From 66-474 sp051961995 (GTDB lineage: Bacteria; Pseudomonadota; Gammaproteobacteria; Xanthomonadales; Rhodanobacteraceae), in contig JBQCCR010000070.1 of NCBI GenBank assembly GCA_051961995.1, forward strand, positions 21,290 to 85,289: DNA of 64,000 bases. Direction: 5' to 3'. Every line of letters starts with the position of its first letter. Position 1 is the first letter of the stretch. The position numbers and the translations under genes were made by a program. The notes beneath the pieces are model-generated. The model saw only the letters and a program-made list of their open reading frames with translations. It was not told the origin of the DNA and ran no database searches. Below are positions 18,623-26,770 of the stretch, piece by piece.

Positions 18623-19387
18623 TCAGGCGTCCGGCCACCGCGTCAGGATTTCGAATCCGTCATCCGTGACCGCGATGGTGTGTTCCCATTGCGCCGACAG
18701 CGAGTGGTCTTTCGTGACGACCGTCCAGCCGTCCGGCAGCACCCTCGCATTGGGTTTGCCGGCATTGATCATCGGCTCGACGGTGAACACCATGCCCTTT
18801 TCGATCTTCATGCCGGCGCCGGGCTTGCCGTAATGCAGCACCTGCGGGTCCTCGTGGTACACGCGGCCGATGCCATGGCCGCAGTAATCCTTCACCACGG
18901 AAAAACCGGCTTTCTCCGCATGCTGTTGAATCGCGTATCCGATATCACCCAGCGTGGCACCGGGCCGCACCTGCCGGATGCCCAGCATCATTGCTTCGTA
19001 GGTGGTGTCCACCAGCCTCCTGGCCATCACCGAAGGCGTGCCGGCGTAGTACATGCGCGAGGTGTCGCCGTGCCAGCCGTCCTTGATCACGGTGACGTCA
19101 ATGTTGACGATGTCACCATCCTTCAGCACCTTGCCGGGGCTCGGGATGCCATGACAGATCACGTGGTTCACCGAGGTACACAGGGTCTTGGGAAAACCGC
19201 GGTAGCCGACGTTGGCCGGAATCGCCTGCTGCACGTTGACGATGTGCTCGTAGGCGATGCGGTCGAGTTCCTCGGTGGTGACGCCGGGCTTGACGTGTTC
19301 GGTCATCAACGCGAGCACTTCGGCCGCCAGCCGGCCGGCTTCGCGCATCTTCTCGATGTCCCCGGGGGTTTTGATGGTGACGGGCAT
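18623..19387 (-). CDS. map: Methionine aminopeptidase, type I
   Basis: A 254-residue metalloprotease that removes the N-terminal Met from new proteins. The five metal ligands lie in conserved blocks: NIDVTVIKDGWHGDTSRMY (two Asp, split as NIDVTV and GWHGDTSRMY), CGHGIGRVYHEDPQV (His), and the C-terminal MVFTVEPMINAG and SAQWEHTIAVTD (Glu residues). Short N-terminus without a zinc-finger extension fits type Ia. It is divergent from rpsB, a common arrangement in Gammaproteobacteria, and starts the minus-strand operon running through glnD to dapE. Confidence 0.96.
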   Translation of the reverse strand: MPVTIKTPGDIEKMREAGRLAAEVLALMTEHVKPGVTTEELDRIAYEHIVNVQQAIPANVGYRGFPKTLCTSVNHVICHGIPSPGKVLKDGDIVNIDVTVIKDGWHGDTSRMYYAGTPSVMARRLVDTTYEAMMLGIRQVRPGATLGDIGYAIQQHAEKAGFSVVKDYCGHGIGRVYHEDPQVLHYGKPGAGMKIEKGMVFTVEPMINAGKPNARVLPDGWTVVTKDHSLSAQWEHTIAVTDDGFEILTRWPDA

Positions 19388-19563
19388 AAGCCGCCATTAT
19401 CCGCCATTGCGTCTCCGATTGCAGGAAAGGCCTGCGTTGCGCGGCGGGCTCGACGAATCCGCGGATGCAGGCGTCCGGATCGCGGACGCGCAACTCCTTT
19501 CCGTTAAGGAAACGACATTGACCGTCAATCGGAACCGCTTGCGTTCCGCGTTCGCCGGCGCGC

Positions 19564-19592
19564 TTGCTCCATGAGCAGGCTGCACGTACAAT
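19564..19592 (+). promoter_or_regulatory. Probable sigma-70 promoter of rpsB-tsf
   Basis: TTGCTC (19564-19569) and TACAAT (19587-19592) are separated by exactly 17 bases, giving a predicted start near 19599 and a leader of about 200 bases before rpsB. This is the best promoter match in the map-rpsB divergent spacer of 415 bases (19388-19802). Confidence 0.65.
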
Positions 19593-19598
19593 TCGCCG

Positions 19599-19802
19599 GC
19601 TGCGCGGCTTCGAAAACCGCCAGTCGCCCACGCCGGGCGTCACCGGCGAATACACACGCAGGTCGTGAACCGGCACCGGGGTCCCCCGCATGGGGGTCGT
19701 TGCCGAGGGATCTGCGGAAGCCCAACCCCGGGACCTGTCCATCCGCGCATGGCGCGGGTTTCCGCAATGCGGAAGCAGGTTCCCTATCAGGAGTCACAAG
19801 CA
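19599..19802 (+). promoter_or_regulatory. Long rpsB leader, candidate S2 autoregulatory RNA
   Basis: The stretch between the predicted start and the rpsB ATG has no ORF with coding character but several stems, for example GACCCCC-type pairing in GGTCCCCCGCATGGGGGTC (19679-19697) and GCGGAAGC repeated at 19713 and 19769. In Gammaproteobacteria rpsB leaders can bind S2 to repress the rpsB-tsf operon. I infer the same role here from position and structure only. CAGGAGTC (19789-19796) is the rpsB ribosome-binding site. Confidence 0.4.
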
Positions 19803-20702
19803 ATGCCTGCAGTCACGATGCGTCAGATGCTGGAAGCCGGCGTCCACTTCGGCCACCAGACGCGTTACTGGAATCCCAAGATGGCGCCGTACATCTTCGG
19901 CGCGCGCGGCAAGATCCACATCATCAATCTGGAGAAGACGCTGCCGCTCTTCTCCGACGCCATGAATTACCTGTCCAGTCTCGCGCAGAAGCGCGGCACG
20001 GTGCTGTTCGTCGGCACCAAGCGCTCGGCGCGCGAGTCGGTCGGCGAGGAAGCCGCGCGCTGCGGCATGCCGTTCGTCAACGCGCGCTGGCTGGGCGGCA
20101 TGTTGACCAACTTCCGCACGGTCAAGCAGTCGGTCGGACGCCTCAAGGAACTCGAGACAATGGAAACCGACGGCAGCTTCGACAAGCTGGTCAAGCACGA
20201 AGTGCTCAGCTTGCGCCGCGAGCGCGAGAAGCTGGAGAAGTCGCTGGGCGGCATCAAGGACATGGGTCGCCTGCCGGATGCGCTGTTCGTGATCGACATC
20301 GGCCACGAGGATATCGCGGTCAAGGAAGCCAAGAAGCTCGGCATTCCGGTGGTGGCGGTGGTCGACACCAACTACGACCCGGCGCTGGTGGATTACGCCA
20401 TTCCGGGCAACGACGACGCGATCCGCGCGGTGCAGTTGTACGTGCGCGCCGCGGCGGATGCGATCCTGGAAGGCAAGGCCGCCGCGCCGGCCGCCGCACG
20501 CGGTGATGCCAACGAGTTCGTCGAGCTGGATGCCGAAGGCAATCCGGTGGCGCGCGTGGATCGCGAGCGTGACGATCGCCGCAACAAGCCGGGTTCGCGC
20601 CGTCCCAATGCCGGCCGCAAGCCCGCGCCGCAACAGCGTCGCAGCGCCGCGCCGGCCCGCCAGGACGAAGCCGGGAGCGACGAGGCGGAAGCCTCCGAGT
20701 AA
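19803..20702 (+). CDS. rpsB: 30S ribosomal protein S2
   Basis: A 299-residue ribosomal protein, needed for late 30S assembly and recruitment of S1. The start MPAVTMRQMLEAGVHFGHQT matches the family, as do TRYWNPKMAPYIFG, NARWLGGMLTNFRT and RLPDALFVIDIGHE. The globular part ends near residue 245 (E. coli S2 is 241 residues). A further ~50 residues are a low-complexity tail, first basic (RDDRRNKPGSRRPNAGRK), then ending DEAGSDEAEASE. The start was chosen by homology and the CAGGAG ribosome-binding site; an upstream extension lies in the leader. Confidence 0.97.
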   Translation: MPAVTMRQMLEAGVHFGHQTRYWNPKMAPYIFGARGKIHIINLEKTLPLFSDAMNYLSSLAQKRGTVLFVGTKRSARESVGEEAARCGMPFVNARWLGGMLTNFRTVKQSVGRLKELETMETDGSFDKLVKHEVLSLRREREKLEKSLGGIKDMGRLPDALFVIDIGHEDIAVKEAKKLGIPVVAVVDTNYDPALVDYAIPGNDDAIRAVQLYVRAAADAILEGKAAAPAAARGDANEFVELDAEGNPVARVDRERDDRRNKPGSRRPNAGRKPAPQQRRSAAPARQDEAGSDEAEASE

Positions 20703-20727
20703 TCGCATTACTCGAGGCGCGCGCTTC

Positions 20728-20864
20728 CTTTTCCCTCCGGGAGAAGGCGGCGCGGAGCGCCGGATGAGGGTTCGGTCCTTCGCGTTGAATGACATCGCGC
20801 AAGACTCCATTTACTGATTCCGACCGCACCCTCACCCCTGCCCCTCTCCCGTCGGGAGAGGGGT
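20728..20864. repeat. Inverted pair of intergenic repeats between rpsB and tsf
   Basis: Left copy at 20728-20776 (CCCTCCGGGAGAAGG ... GATGAGGGTTCGGTC) and right copy at 20821-20864 (GACCGCACCCTCACCCC ... CTCTCCCGTCGGGAGAGGGG) are imperfect reverse complements of each other. Each copy also has its own small hairpin (CCCTCCGGGAG and CCTCTCCCGTCGGGAGAGG). The pair fills most of the 218-base rpsB-tsf spacer and could fold into one large stem. Confidence 0.7.
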
Positions 20865-20920
20865 TCATCGAGCCGCGATTTCGCGGCGTTCTCGAATCAC
20901 CGAATCAGAGGTATACGCCC

Positions 20921-21799
20921 ATGGAAATCACCGCCGCGATGGTCAAGGAACTGCGCGAGCGCTCCGGCGCCGGCATGATGGAATGCAAGAAAGCGCTCAC
21001 CGAGAACGCCGGCAATCTGGATGCCTCGATCGAGTGGCTGCGCAAGCAGGGTCTCGCGAAGGCCGACAAGAAGGCCAGCCGCGTCGCCGCCGAAGGGCGC
21101 ATCGCGCTGGCGCAGCGCGAAGGCAAGGCCGCGCTGATCGAGATCAACTCGGAAACCGACTTCGTCGCCAAGGACGAGAACTTCGCCAAGTTCGCGGACG
21201 AAGCCGCGAAGACCGCGCTGGCCAGCAACGCGAAAGATGTCGAGGCGCTGAAGAACGCCAAGACTTCCTACGGTCCGACCGTCGAGGAAGCGCGCCAGTG
21301 GTTGGTCACCAAGGTCGGCGAAAACGTGCAATTGCGCCGCATGGCGGTGATCGAGAGCGCGCACCACATCGGTGCCTACGTGCACGGCGGCCGCATCGGC
21401 GTGCTGGTCGAGATGGAAGGTGGCAACGCGGAGCTCGCGCGCGGCATCGCCATGCACATCGCCGCGATGAACCCGCCCTACATTTCGCCGGACAACGTGC
21501 CGGCCGATTTCGTGGCCAAGGAAAAGGAAATCGCGCTGGCGCAGATGTCCGACAAGGACAAGCAGAAGCCGGCCGAGATCCAGGAGAAGATGATCTCGGG
21601 CAAGATCCGCAAGACGCTTGCGGAAATGTCGCTCACCGGCCAGCCGTTCGTGATGGACACCAACACCTCCGTCGGCGACGTGCTGGCGAAGGACAAGGCC
21701 AGGGTGCTGTCGTTCCATCGCCTGGTGGTCGGCGAAGGCATCGAGAAGGTGGTCGAGGACTACGCTGCGGAAGTGATGAAGCAGGCAGGGTTGGCCTGA
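20921..21799 (+). CDS. tsf: Elongation factor Ts
   Basis: A 292-residue nucleotide exchange factor that reloads EF-Tu with GTP. The N-terminal UBA-like module (AAMVKELRERSGAGMMECKK) and the signature ALIEINSETDFVAKDENFAKF, given here as EINSETDFVAKDE, are present; the core domains follow to KQAGLA. E. coli Ts is 283 residues. ATG 20921 was chosen because the in-frame upstream extension runs through the repeat pair at 20728-20864. It shares the transcript with rpsB and ends before a strong terminator. Confidence 0.97.
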   Translation: MEITAAMVKELRERSGAGMMECKKALTENAGNLDASIEWLRKQGLAKADKKASRVAAEGRIALAQREGKAALIEINSETDFVAKDENFAKFADEAAKTALASNAKDVEALKNAKTSYGPTVEEARQWLVTKVGENVQLRRMAVIESAHHIGAYVHGGRIGVLVEMEGGNAELARGIAMHIAAMNPPYISPDNVPADFVAKEKEIALAQMSDKDKQKPAEIQEKMISGKIRKTLAEMSLTGQPFVMDTNTSVGDVLAKDKARVLSFHRLVVGEGIEKVVEDYAAEVMKQAGLA

Positions 21800-21822
21800 T
21801 CTTCTTCACGCCAACCAGCGAG

Positions 21823-21849
21823 AAAGCCGCGGGAAACCGCGGCTTTTTT
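21823..21849 (+). terminator. Intrinsic terminator after tsf
   Basis: AAAGCCGCGG (21823-21832) and CCGCGGCTTT (21838-21847) form a GC-rich stem around a GAAA-type loop, followed by a run of T up to 21849. It lies 24 bases behind the tsf stop and ends the rpsB-tsf unit. Confidence 0.9.
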
Positions 21850-21905
21850 GTTGCGCGCCCGTCTACGCTCCTTTAGCGTTCGCCGCAGCCCAGGGGCGCC
21901 GCCGG

Positions 21906-22469
21906 ATGGATATTCGCGAACACTCCCTCGTACTGATCTCGGTGGTGATCGGCCTCGGGCTGACCAGCCTGCTCGGCGGTTTCAACCGGCTGATGCGCAG
22001 GCGCCGCGAGGTTCGCTGGGACGCGCTGCCGTTGGCATGGGCATTGGTCGTGCTGTTGCTGGTCAACAATTATTGGTGGGGCCTGTACCTGGGAGAGGTC
22101 GCGGCAACGGCACCATCCAACGTCGACATGTTCCTGCTCGGCCTGCTTTTCCCGATCCTGCTGTATCTGATCTGCGCCGCCGCGCTGCCCGATGCGCGCG
22201 CGCTGCGCGGCCGCGACCTGCTTGCCGCGTACTTCGCAGAGAGCCGCTACTTTTTCACACTCATCATTCTGTATGTCTTCCTTACCGGTTGGGGCACCGC
22301 TGCGCATGCCGGCGCGTTCCAGTGGAACGAGCACATGTGGTTGCGCCTTGTCATCGTCGGCCTCTGCTTTCCGCTGATGTGGACGCGCAAGCTCGCGCTC
22401 CACTGGTTCGCAGCAGCCGTGGTACTGGCAATCATGCTGCGCGTGCTGTTCGAGATGGTGCTGCACTAG
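21906..22469 (+). CDS. Membrane protein of unknown function between tsf and pyrH
   Basis: A 187-residue inner-membrane protein with about five to six hydrophobic segments (residues ~9-27, 44-61, 75-95, 117-133, 146-160, 164-183). Basic clusters (RLMRRRREVRW, MWTRKLALHW) mark cytoplasmic loops. A PDARALRGRDLLAAYFAESR loop is amphipathic. I do not recognise a named family. It has its own position between the tsf terminator and pyrH, whereas tsf and pyrH are direct neighbours in most relatives. No strong ribosome-binding site; GCGCCGCCGG precedes the ATG. Confidence 0.65.
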   Translation: MDIREHSLVLISVVIGLGLTSLLGGFNRLMRRRREVRWDALPLAWALVVLLLVNNYWWGLYLGEVAATAPSNVDMFLLGLLFPILLYLICAAALPDARALRGRDLLAAYFAESRYFFTLIILYVFLTGWGTAAHAGAFQWNEHMWLRLVIVGLCFPLMWTRKLALHWFAAAVVLAIMLRVLFEMVLH

Positions 22470-22513
22470 CGTCTTTCGATCCTTGCATTCACTGCCGCAG
22501 GCCTCCGCTCAGC

Positions 22514-22519
22514 TACAAT
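22514..22519 (+). promoter_or_regulatory. Putative -10 box for pyrH-frr operon
   Basis: TACAAT at 22514-22519 sits 33 bases before the pyrH ATG. No convincing -35 box at 17 bases is visible (ACTGCC), so support is limited. A promoter is expected here because a terminator lies between tsf and this point. Confidence 0.35.
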
Positions 22520-22552
22520 CTCCCCGTTTGCCCACCACCGGAGACTCGCCGC

Positions 22553-23275
22553 ATGGCCGCCAAGCCGAAGTACCAGCGCATCCTGCTGAAACTCTCCGGC
22601 GAGGCGCTGATGGGCGGTCTGGATTACGGCATTGACCCGCAGGTGATCGGCCGGCTGGCCGAGGAAATCCTGGAGGTGCGCGCGGCCGGCGTGCTGATCG
22701 GCGTGGTGATCGGCGGCGGCAACATCTTCCGCGGAGCAGGTTTGGCGGCGGCCGGCATGGACCGCGTCACCGGCGACCACATGGGCATGCTGGCCACGGT
22801 GATGAATGCGCTGGCGATGCAGGATGCGCTGGAGAAGCGCGGCGGCTTCGCGCGCGTGATGAGCGCGATCTCGATCCACGACGTCTGCGAGGATTTCATC
22901 CGCCGCCGGGCGGTACGCCACATCGAGAAGGGCCGTATCGTGCTGTTCGCCGCCGGCACCGGCAACCCGTTCTTCACCACCGACTCGGCCGCCGCGCTGC
23001 GCGCGATCGAGGTGGGCGCCGACCTGCTGCTGAAGGCGACCAAGGTGGACGGCGTGTACAACGCCGACCCCAAGAAGAAGAAAGACGCCAAGCGCTTCGA
23101 GCATGTCACCTACGAAGAGGTGATCGCGCGCAACCTGCAGGTGATGGACACCGCCGCCATCGCCCTCTGCCGCGACAACCGCATCCCGCTGCGCATTTAC
23201 GACATGACCCGGCCGGGCAACCTGATGCGGATCATGAAGGGCGAGGCGGTCGGCACGCTGGTGGATGCGGGCTGA
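22553..23275 (+). CDS. pyrH: UMP kinase
   Basis: A 240-residue cytoplasmic kinase of the amino-acid-kinase fold that converts UMP to UDP, feeding RNA and UDP-sugar synthesis. Conserved blocks: YQRILLKLSGEALMG (ATP site), GVVIGGGNIFRG, GMLATVMNALAMQDALE (UMP site), FAAGTGNPFFTTDSAAALRA and LLLKATKVDGVYNADPKK. E. coli PyrH is 241 residues. The long in-frame extension upstream overlaps the membrane-protein gene and is not coding. It begins the pyrH-frr-uppS-cdsA-dxr series. Confidence 0.97.
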   Translation: MAAKPKYQRILLKLSGEALMGGLDYGIDPQVIGRLAEEILEVRAAGVLIGVVIGGGNIFRGAGLAAAGMDRVTGDHMGMLATVMNALAMQDALEKRGGFARVMSAISIHDVCEDFIRRRAVRHIEKGRIVLFAAGTGNPFFTTDSAAALRAIEVGADLLLKATKVDGVYNADPKKKKDAKRFEHVTYEEVIARNLQVMDTAAIALCRDNRIPLRIYDMTRPGNLMRIMKGEAVGTLVDAG

Positions 23276-23337
23276 GACCGCCCGGCATGCCGGCCGCTGC
23301 CGGTATACTTGCGAGTCATACTCAAGGCGAACCGTCC

Positions 23338-23895
23338 ATGCTCAACGACATCAAAACGGATGCCCATGCCCGCATGGGCAAAAGCGTCGAAGCGTTGCGC
23401 CACGAATTGTCGCGGCTGCGCACCGGGCGCGCCAGCATCTCGCTGGTGGAAGGCATCCGGGTCAACTATTACGGTTCGGAAGTGCCGCTGAACCAGGTCG
23501 CGGGTGTTTCCGTTGCAGATGCACGCACGCTCACCATCACCACGTACGAGAAGCAGATGGTGGGCGTGGTCGAGAAGGCGATCCTGGCTTCGGACATCGG
23601 CATCACCCCCAACACCGCGGGCACCGTGATCCGCCTCAACCTGCCGCCGCTCACCGAGGAGCGCCGCAAGGAACTGGCCAAGCACGTCAGCCACGAGGGC
23701 GAGAACGCCAAAGTCGCGATCCGCAATATCCGCCGCGACGCGATGCAGCACGTGAAAGACTTGCTCAAGGACAAGAAGATCACCGAGGACGAGGAGCGCC
23801 GCGCCGAGGACGAGGTGCAGAAGCTCACCGACAAGTTCATCAAGGATGTGGATGTGGTGGTGAAGGGAAAGGAAGACGAGCTTCTCGCGCTGTAA
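23338..23895 (+). CDS. frr: Ribosome recycling factor
   Basis: A 185-residue tRNA-mimicking protein that splits the post-termination ribosome together with EF-G. Typical features: MGKSVEALRHELSRLRTGRA (residues ~13-32), the hinge region with YGSEVPLNQVA, and NLPPLTEERRKELAKHVSHE near residues 101-120. Length is exactly that of E. coli Frr. CAAGGCGA (23323-23330) is the ribosome-binding site. TATACT at 23304-23309 could be a weak internal -10 box. It follows pyrH by 62 bases. Confidence 0.97.
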   Translation: MLNDIKTDAHARMGKSVEALRHELSRLRTGRASISLVEGIRVNYYGSEVPLNQVAGVSVADARTLTITTYEKQMVGVVEKAILASDIGITPNTAGTVIRLNLPPLTEERRKELAKHVSHEGENAKVAIRNIRRDAMQHVKDLLKDKKITEDEERRAEDEVQKLTDKFIKDVDVVVKGKEDELLAL

Positions 23896-23917
23896 TGGCG
23901 CGTATCGTCACCGCGTC

Positions 23918-24658
23918 ATGAACGCCCATCCCGACCCTCGCCTGCCCCGCCACATCGCCATCGTGATGGACGGCAACGGCCGCTGGGCGCGGCGGCGCGG
24001 CCAGCCGCGCAGCTTCGGCCATCGCGCCGGACAGAAGGCGGTTCGCGAAGCGGTCGAGTTCTGCCTGCGGCAGAAGATCGAGGCACTCACGCTGTTCGCC
24101 TTTTCCTCGGAGAACTGGAAGCGGCCCGACGAGGAAGTCGGTGCGCTGATGGAGCTGTTCCTGCGCGCGCTGGATCGCGAAGTGGACGAACTGCACGGCA
24201 ATCAGGTGCGCGTGCGTTTCATCGGCGGGCTGGACTTGTTCAACGAGGCACTGCGCTCGCGCATGCTCGCCGCGATGGACAAGACCCGCGGCAACAACGC
24301 GCTGCACCTCAACGTTTGCGTCAATTACGGCGGACGCTGGGATATCGCCCAAGCCGCGCGCAACGCGGCGCTGGCGGTGCAGCGTGGCGAACTGGCGGTG
24401 GATGCGATAGACGAATCCGCAATCACGCCATTCTTCTGTCTCGCCGACGAGCCGGCGGTGGATCTGCTGATCCGCACCGGCGGCGAGCATCGCATCAGCA
24501 ATTTCCTGCTCTGGCAGATCGCCTACGCGGAGTTGTATTTCACCGACACTCTTTGGCCCGACGTGGACCAGACGGAACTGGCGCGCGCGCTCGACGACTA
24601 CGCCAACCGCGAGCGGCGCTTCGGCCGCACCGGCGCGCAGATCGCAAAAGCTTCCTGA
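23918..24658 (+). CDS. uppS: Undecaprenyl diphosphate synthase
   Basis: A 246-residue cis-prenyltransferase that makes the C55 carrier for peptidoglycan and O-antigen. The catalytic Asp18 is in HIAIVMDGNGRWARRRG, followed by HRAGQKAVREAVEFC; later FAFSSENWKRP and DLLIRTGGEHRISNFLLWQ, the last being the signature with conserved Arg and Ser. The YAELYFTDTLWPD segment also matches. Length fits E. coli IspU (253). It starts 22 bases after frr and ends 10 bases before cdsA. Confidence 0.97.
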   Translation: MNAHPDPRLPRHIAIVMDGNGRWARRRGQPRSFGHRAGQKAVREAVEFCLRQKIEALTLFAFSSENWKRPDEEVGALMELFLRALDREVDELHGNQVRVRFIGGLDLFNEALRSRMLAAMDKTRGNNALHLNVCVNYGGRWDIAQAARNAALAVQRGELAVDAIDESAITPFFCLADEPAVDLLIRTGGEHRISNFLLWQIAYAELYFTDTLWPDVDQTELARALDDYANRERRFGRTGAQIAKAS

Positions 24659-24668
24659 AGGACTCCGC

Positions 24669-25502
24669 ATGCTCAAACAGCGCGTGCTGACCGCCATCGT
24701 GCTCGCGCCGTTGATCGTGGCGCTGGTGCTCCTCACCGATACGCCGGTTTTTGCCGCACTGCTGGCGGTGATCTTCCTCGCCGGCCTGTGGGAATGGACG
24801 CGCATGTCCGGCTTGCGCCACCGGCCGCTGCGCGCGTGCCTGCTACTGGGCTACGCGATCGTGATGGCGCTGCTGTGGCCGGTGGTGCGCTCGCAATGGT
24901 GGTGGGTGCCGGCGCTGCTCGGGCTCATATGGTGGCTGCTCGCCTTCATGTGGCTGCGCAATATCAGCTTCGGCGCCTCGCCCACGCGCGCGCACGCGGT
25001 GCTGAAATTGCTGGCCGGCTTGCTGGTTGTGGTGCCGGCGTGGTGTGCGGTCGTCGCATTGCATGGCGCACGCGTCACCTACGCGCCGCCGCATGCTCCG
25101 TGGTGGGTGATCTTCTTCGCGGCCATCGTGGTGGCCGCGGACATCGGCGCTTACTTCGCGGGCAGCCGGCTGGGCAAACACAAGCTCGCACCGTCGATAA
25201 GTCCGGGAAAGACCTGGGAAGGTGTCTATGGCGCGCTGGTTTGTGCGGCAGTGATCGGCTTGGCCGGCGGCTGGATCGCGCACGCGCCCGGGGGTTTGCT
25301 GGTGGGCGTGGTCGCACTCGCGCTGCTGACAGTGGTGTTCTCCATCGTGGGCGATCTGTTCGAGAGCCTGATCAAGCGCCATGCCGGCGTAAAGGATTCC
25401 GGCGCATTGTTCCCGGGTCACGGTGGCCTGTTCGATCGCATGGACAGCATCGTCGCCGCGCTGCCGGTGTTCGTGCTCGGGAAGGCGCTGCTGGGCTTAT
25501 GA
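24669..25502 (+). CDS. cdsA: Phosphatidate cytidylyltransferase
   Basis: A 277-residue inner-membrane enzyme that makes CDP-diacylglycerol from phosphatidate and CTP, the branch point for all bacterial phospholipids. About eight hydrophobic segments are visible, and the family signature SLIKRHAGVKDSGALFPGHG followed by GLFDRMDS lies at residues ~235-260. ISPGKTWEG is the other conserved block. AAGGACTC precedes the ATG. Its stop overlaps the dxr start (ATGA, 25499-25502), so the two are translationally coupled. Confidence 0.96.
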   Translation: MLKQRVLTAIVLAPLIVALVLLTDTPVFAALLAVIFLAGLWEWTRMSGLRHRPLRACLLLGYAIVMALLWPVVRSQWWWVPALLGLIWWLLAFMWLRNISFGASPTRAHAVLKLLAGLLVVVPAWCAVVALHGARVTYAPPHAPWWVIFFAAIVVAADIGAYFAGSRLGKHKLAPSISPGKTWEGVYGALVCAAVIGLAGGWIAHAPGGLLVGVVALALLTVVFSIVGDLFESLIKRHAGVKDSGALFPGHGGLFDRMDSIVAALPVFVLGKALLGL

Positions 25503-26686
25503 AGAACGTCGCCGTCTTCGGCGCCACCGGCTCGATCGGAACCAGCGCGCTGGACGTGATCGCGCGTCACCCGGACCGCTTCCGCGCGAGCGTGCTTTCC
25601 GCCCACCGCAATGTCGAGGCGCTGGCGGAACTGTGCGCGCGACATCAACCCGACCTTGCGGTCATTGCCGATGCCGCGCTGGAGGGCACCCTTGCTTCCG
25701 CATTGAAAGCGCGCGGACTCCGCACGCAGGCTGCGGCGGGCGAACAGGCTCTGGAGCACGCCGCCGCCAGCGCGAACTGCGACATCGTGCTGGCTGCAAT
25801 CGTCGGCGCCGCGGGTCTGCGTTCGACGCTCGCGGCGGCGCACGCGGGCAAGCGGCTGCTGCTCGCCAACAAGGAAGCAGCGGTGATGGCCGGCCCGCTT
25901 TTGCGCACCGCGCTCGCGCAAGGCGGCGGTGAACTGGTTCCGGTGGATTCCGAACACAATGCGCTGTTCCAGTGCCTGCCGGATTCGCACGACGAACTGC
26001 ATCGCCGCGGCGGCGTGCGCAAACTGTGGCTTACCGCCTCCGGCGGGCCATTCCGCGGACGCACGCGCGCGCAACTGCACGACATCACGCCGGATGAGGC
26101 CTGTGCGCATCCCAACTGGCGCATGGGCCGCAAGATTTCAGTGGATTCGGCGACGCTGATGAACAAGGGCCTGGAAGTGATCGAGGCCCAGGTGCTGTTC
26201 GGCGTGGACGCCGATGCGATCGAAGTGGTGGTGCACCCGCAAAGCATGGTGCACTCGCTGGTGGAATACGTGGACGGTTCGTTCCTCGCACAGCTGGGCC
26301 AGCCGGACATGCGCACCGCGATCGCCTATGCGCTGGCATGGCCCGAGCGCATCGAAGCCGGCGTGGCGCGGCTCGATCCGCGCATGCTCGCCGCGTTGGA
26401 TTTTGAAGCCCCGGACGAGGAAACCTTCCGCTGCCTCGCCCTGGCGCGTCAAGCCATGCACGCGGGCGGCGACGCGCCGGCATTGCTGAACGCCGCCAAC
26501 GAAGTCGCGGTGGCGGCCTTCCTCGCCGGCACCCTGCCCTTCCTCGCAATCCCCGACGTGATCGAGGCGGTGCTGAATGAACTGACGCCCGCGCCGGTGG
26601 TCAATGTCGAGACTCTGCTCGAACGCGATTTAACGGCGCGTTCGGTCGCGCGACGTATCATTCGGGAGCAGGTTGCCGGTTGCTAG
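25499..26686 (+). CDS. dxr: 1-deoxy-D-xylulose-5-phosphate reductoisomerase
   Basis: A 395-residue NADPH enzyme making 2-C-methylerythritol 4-phosphate, the committed step of the MEP isoprenoid route. The NADPH loop is FGATGSIGTSALDVI (residues ~7-21); metal and substrate residues lie in VPVDSEHNALFQCL, WLTASGGPF and GRKISVDSATLMNKGLEVIE, given here as KISVDSATLMNKGLE. The C-terminus ends REQVAGC, whose last codons and TAG stop lie within an intergenic inverted repeat (see the repeat at 26671). Otherwise length equals E. coli Dxr (398). Confidence 0.96.
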   Translation: MKNVAVFGATGSIGTSALDVIARHPDRFRASVLSAHRNVEALAELCARHQPDLAVIADAALEGTLASALKARGLRTQAAAGEQALEHAAASANCDIVLAAIVGAAGLRSTLAAAHAGKRLLLANKEAAVMAGPLLRTALAQGGGELVPVDSEHNALFQCLPDSHDELHRRGGVRKLWLTASGGPFRGRTRAQLHDITPDEACAHPNWRMGRKISVDSATLMNKGLEVIEAQVLFGVDADAIEVVVHPQSMVHSLVEYVDGSFLAQLGQPDMRTAIAYALAWPERIEAGVARLDPRMLAALDFEAPDEETFRCLALARQAMHAGGDAPALLNAANEVAVAAFLAGTLPFLAIPDVIEAVLNELTPAPVVNVETLLERDLTARSVARRIIREQVAGC

Positions 26687-26768
26687 TTGCCGGTTGTCGG
26701 AAGCCGCGAGGTCTCCGACGACCCCAGCCCACTGACAACCGACAACCAGGAACAAACAACCGGCAACC
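26671..26768. repeat. Long inverted repeat spanning the dxr stop codon
   Basis: Left arm 26671-26700 and right arm 26739-26768 are each 30 bases. The outer 12 bases (GGTTGCCGGTTG / CAACCGGCAACC) and the inner 9 (GGTTGTCGG / CCGACAACC) are perfectly complementary, with a mismatched middle. The left arm contains the last dxr codons and its TAG. The right arm ends two bases before the rseP ATG and overlaps its ribosome-binding region. Confidence 0.8.
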
Positions 26769-26770
26769 AG

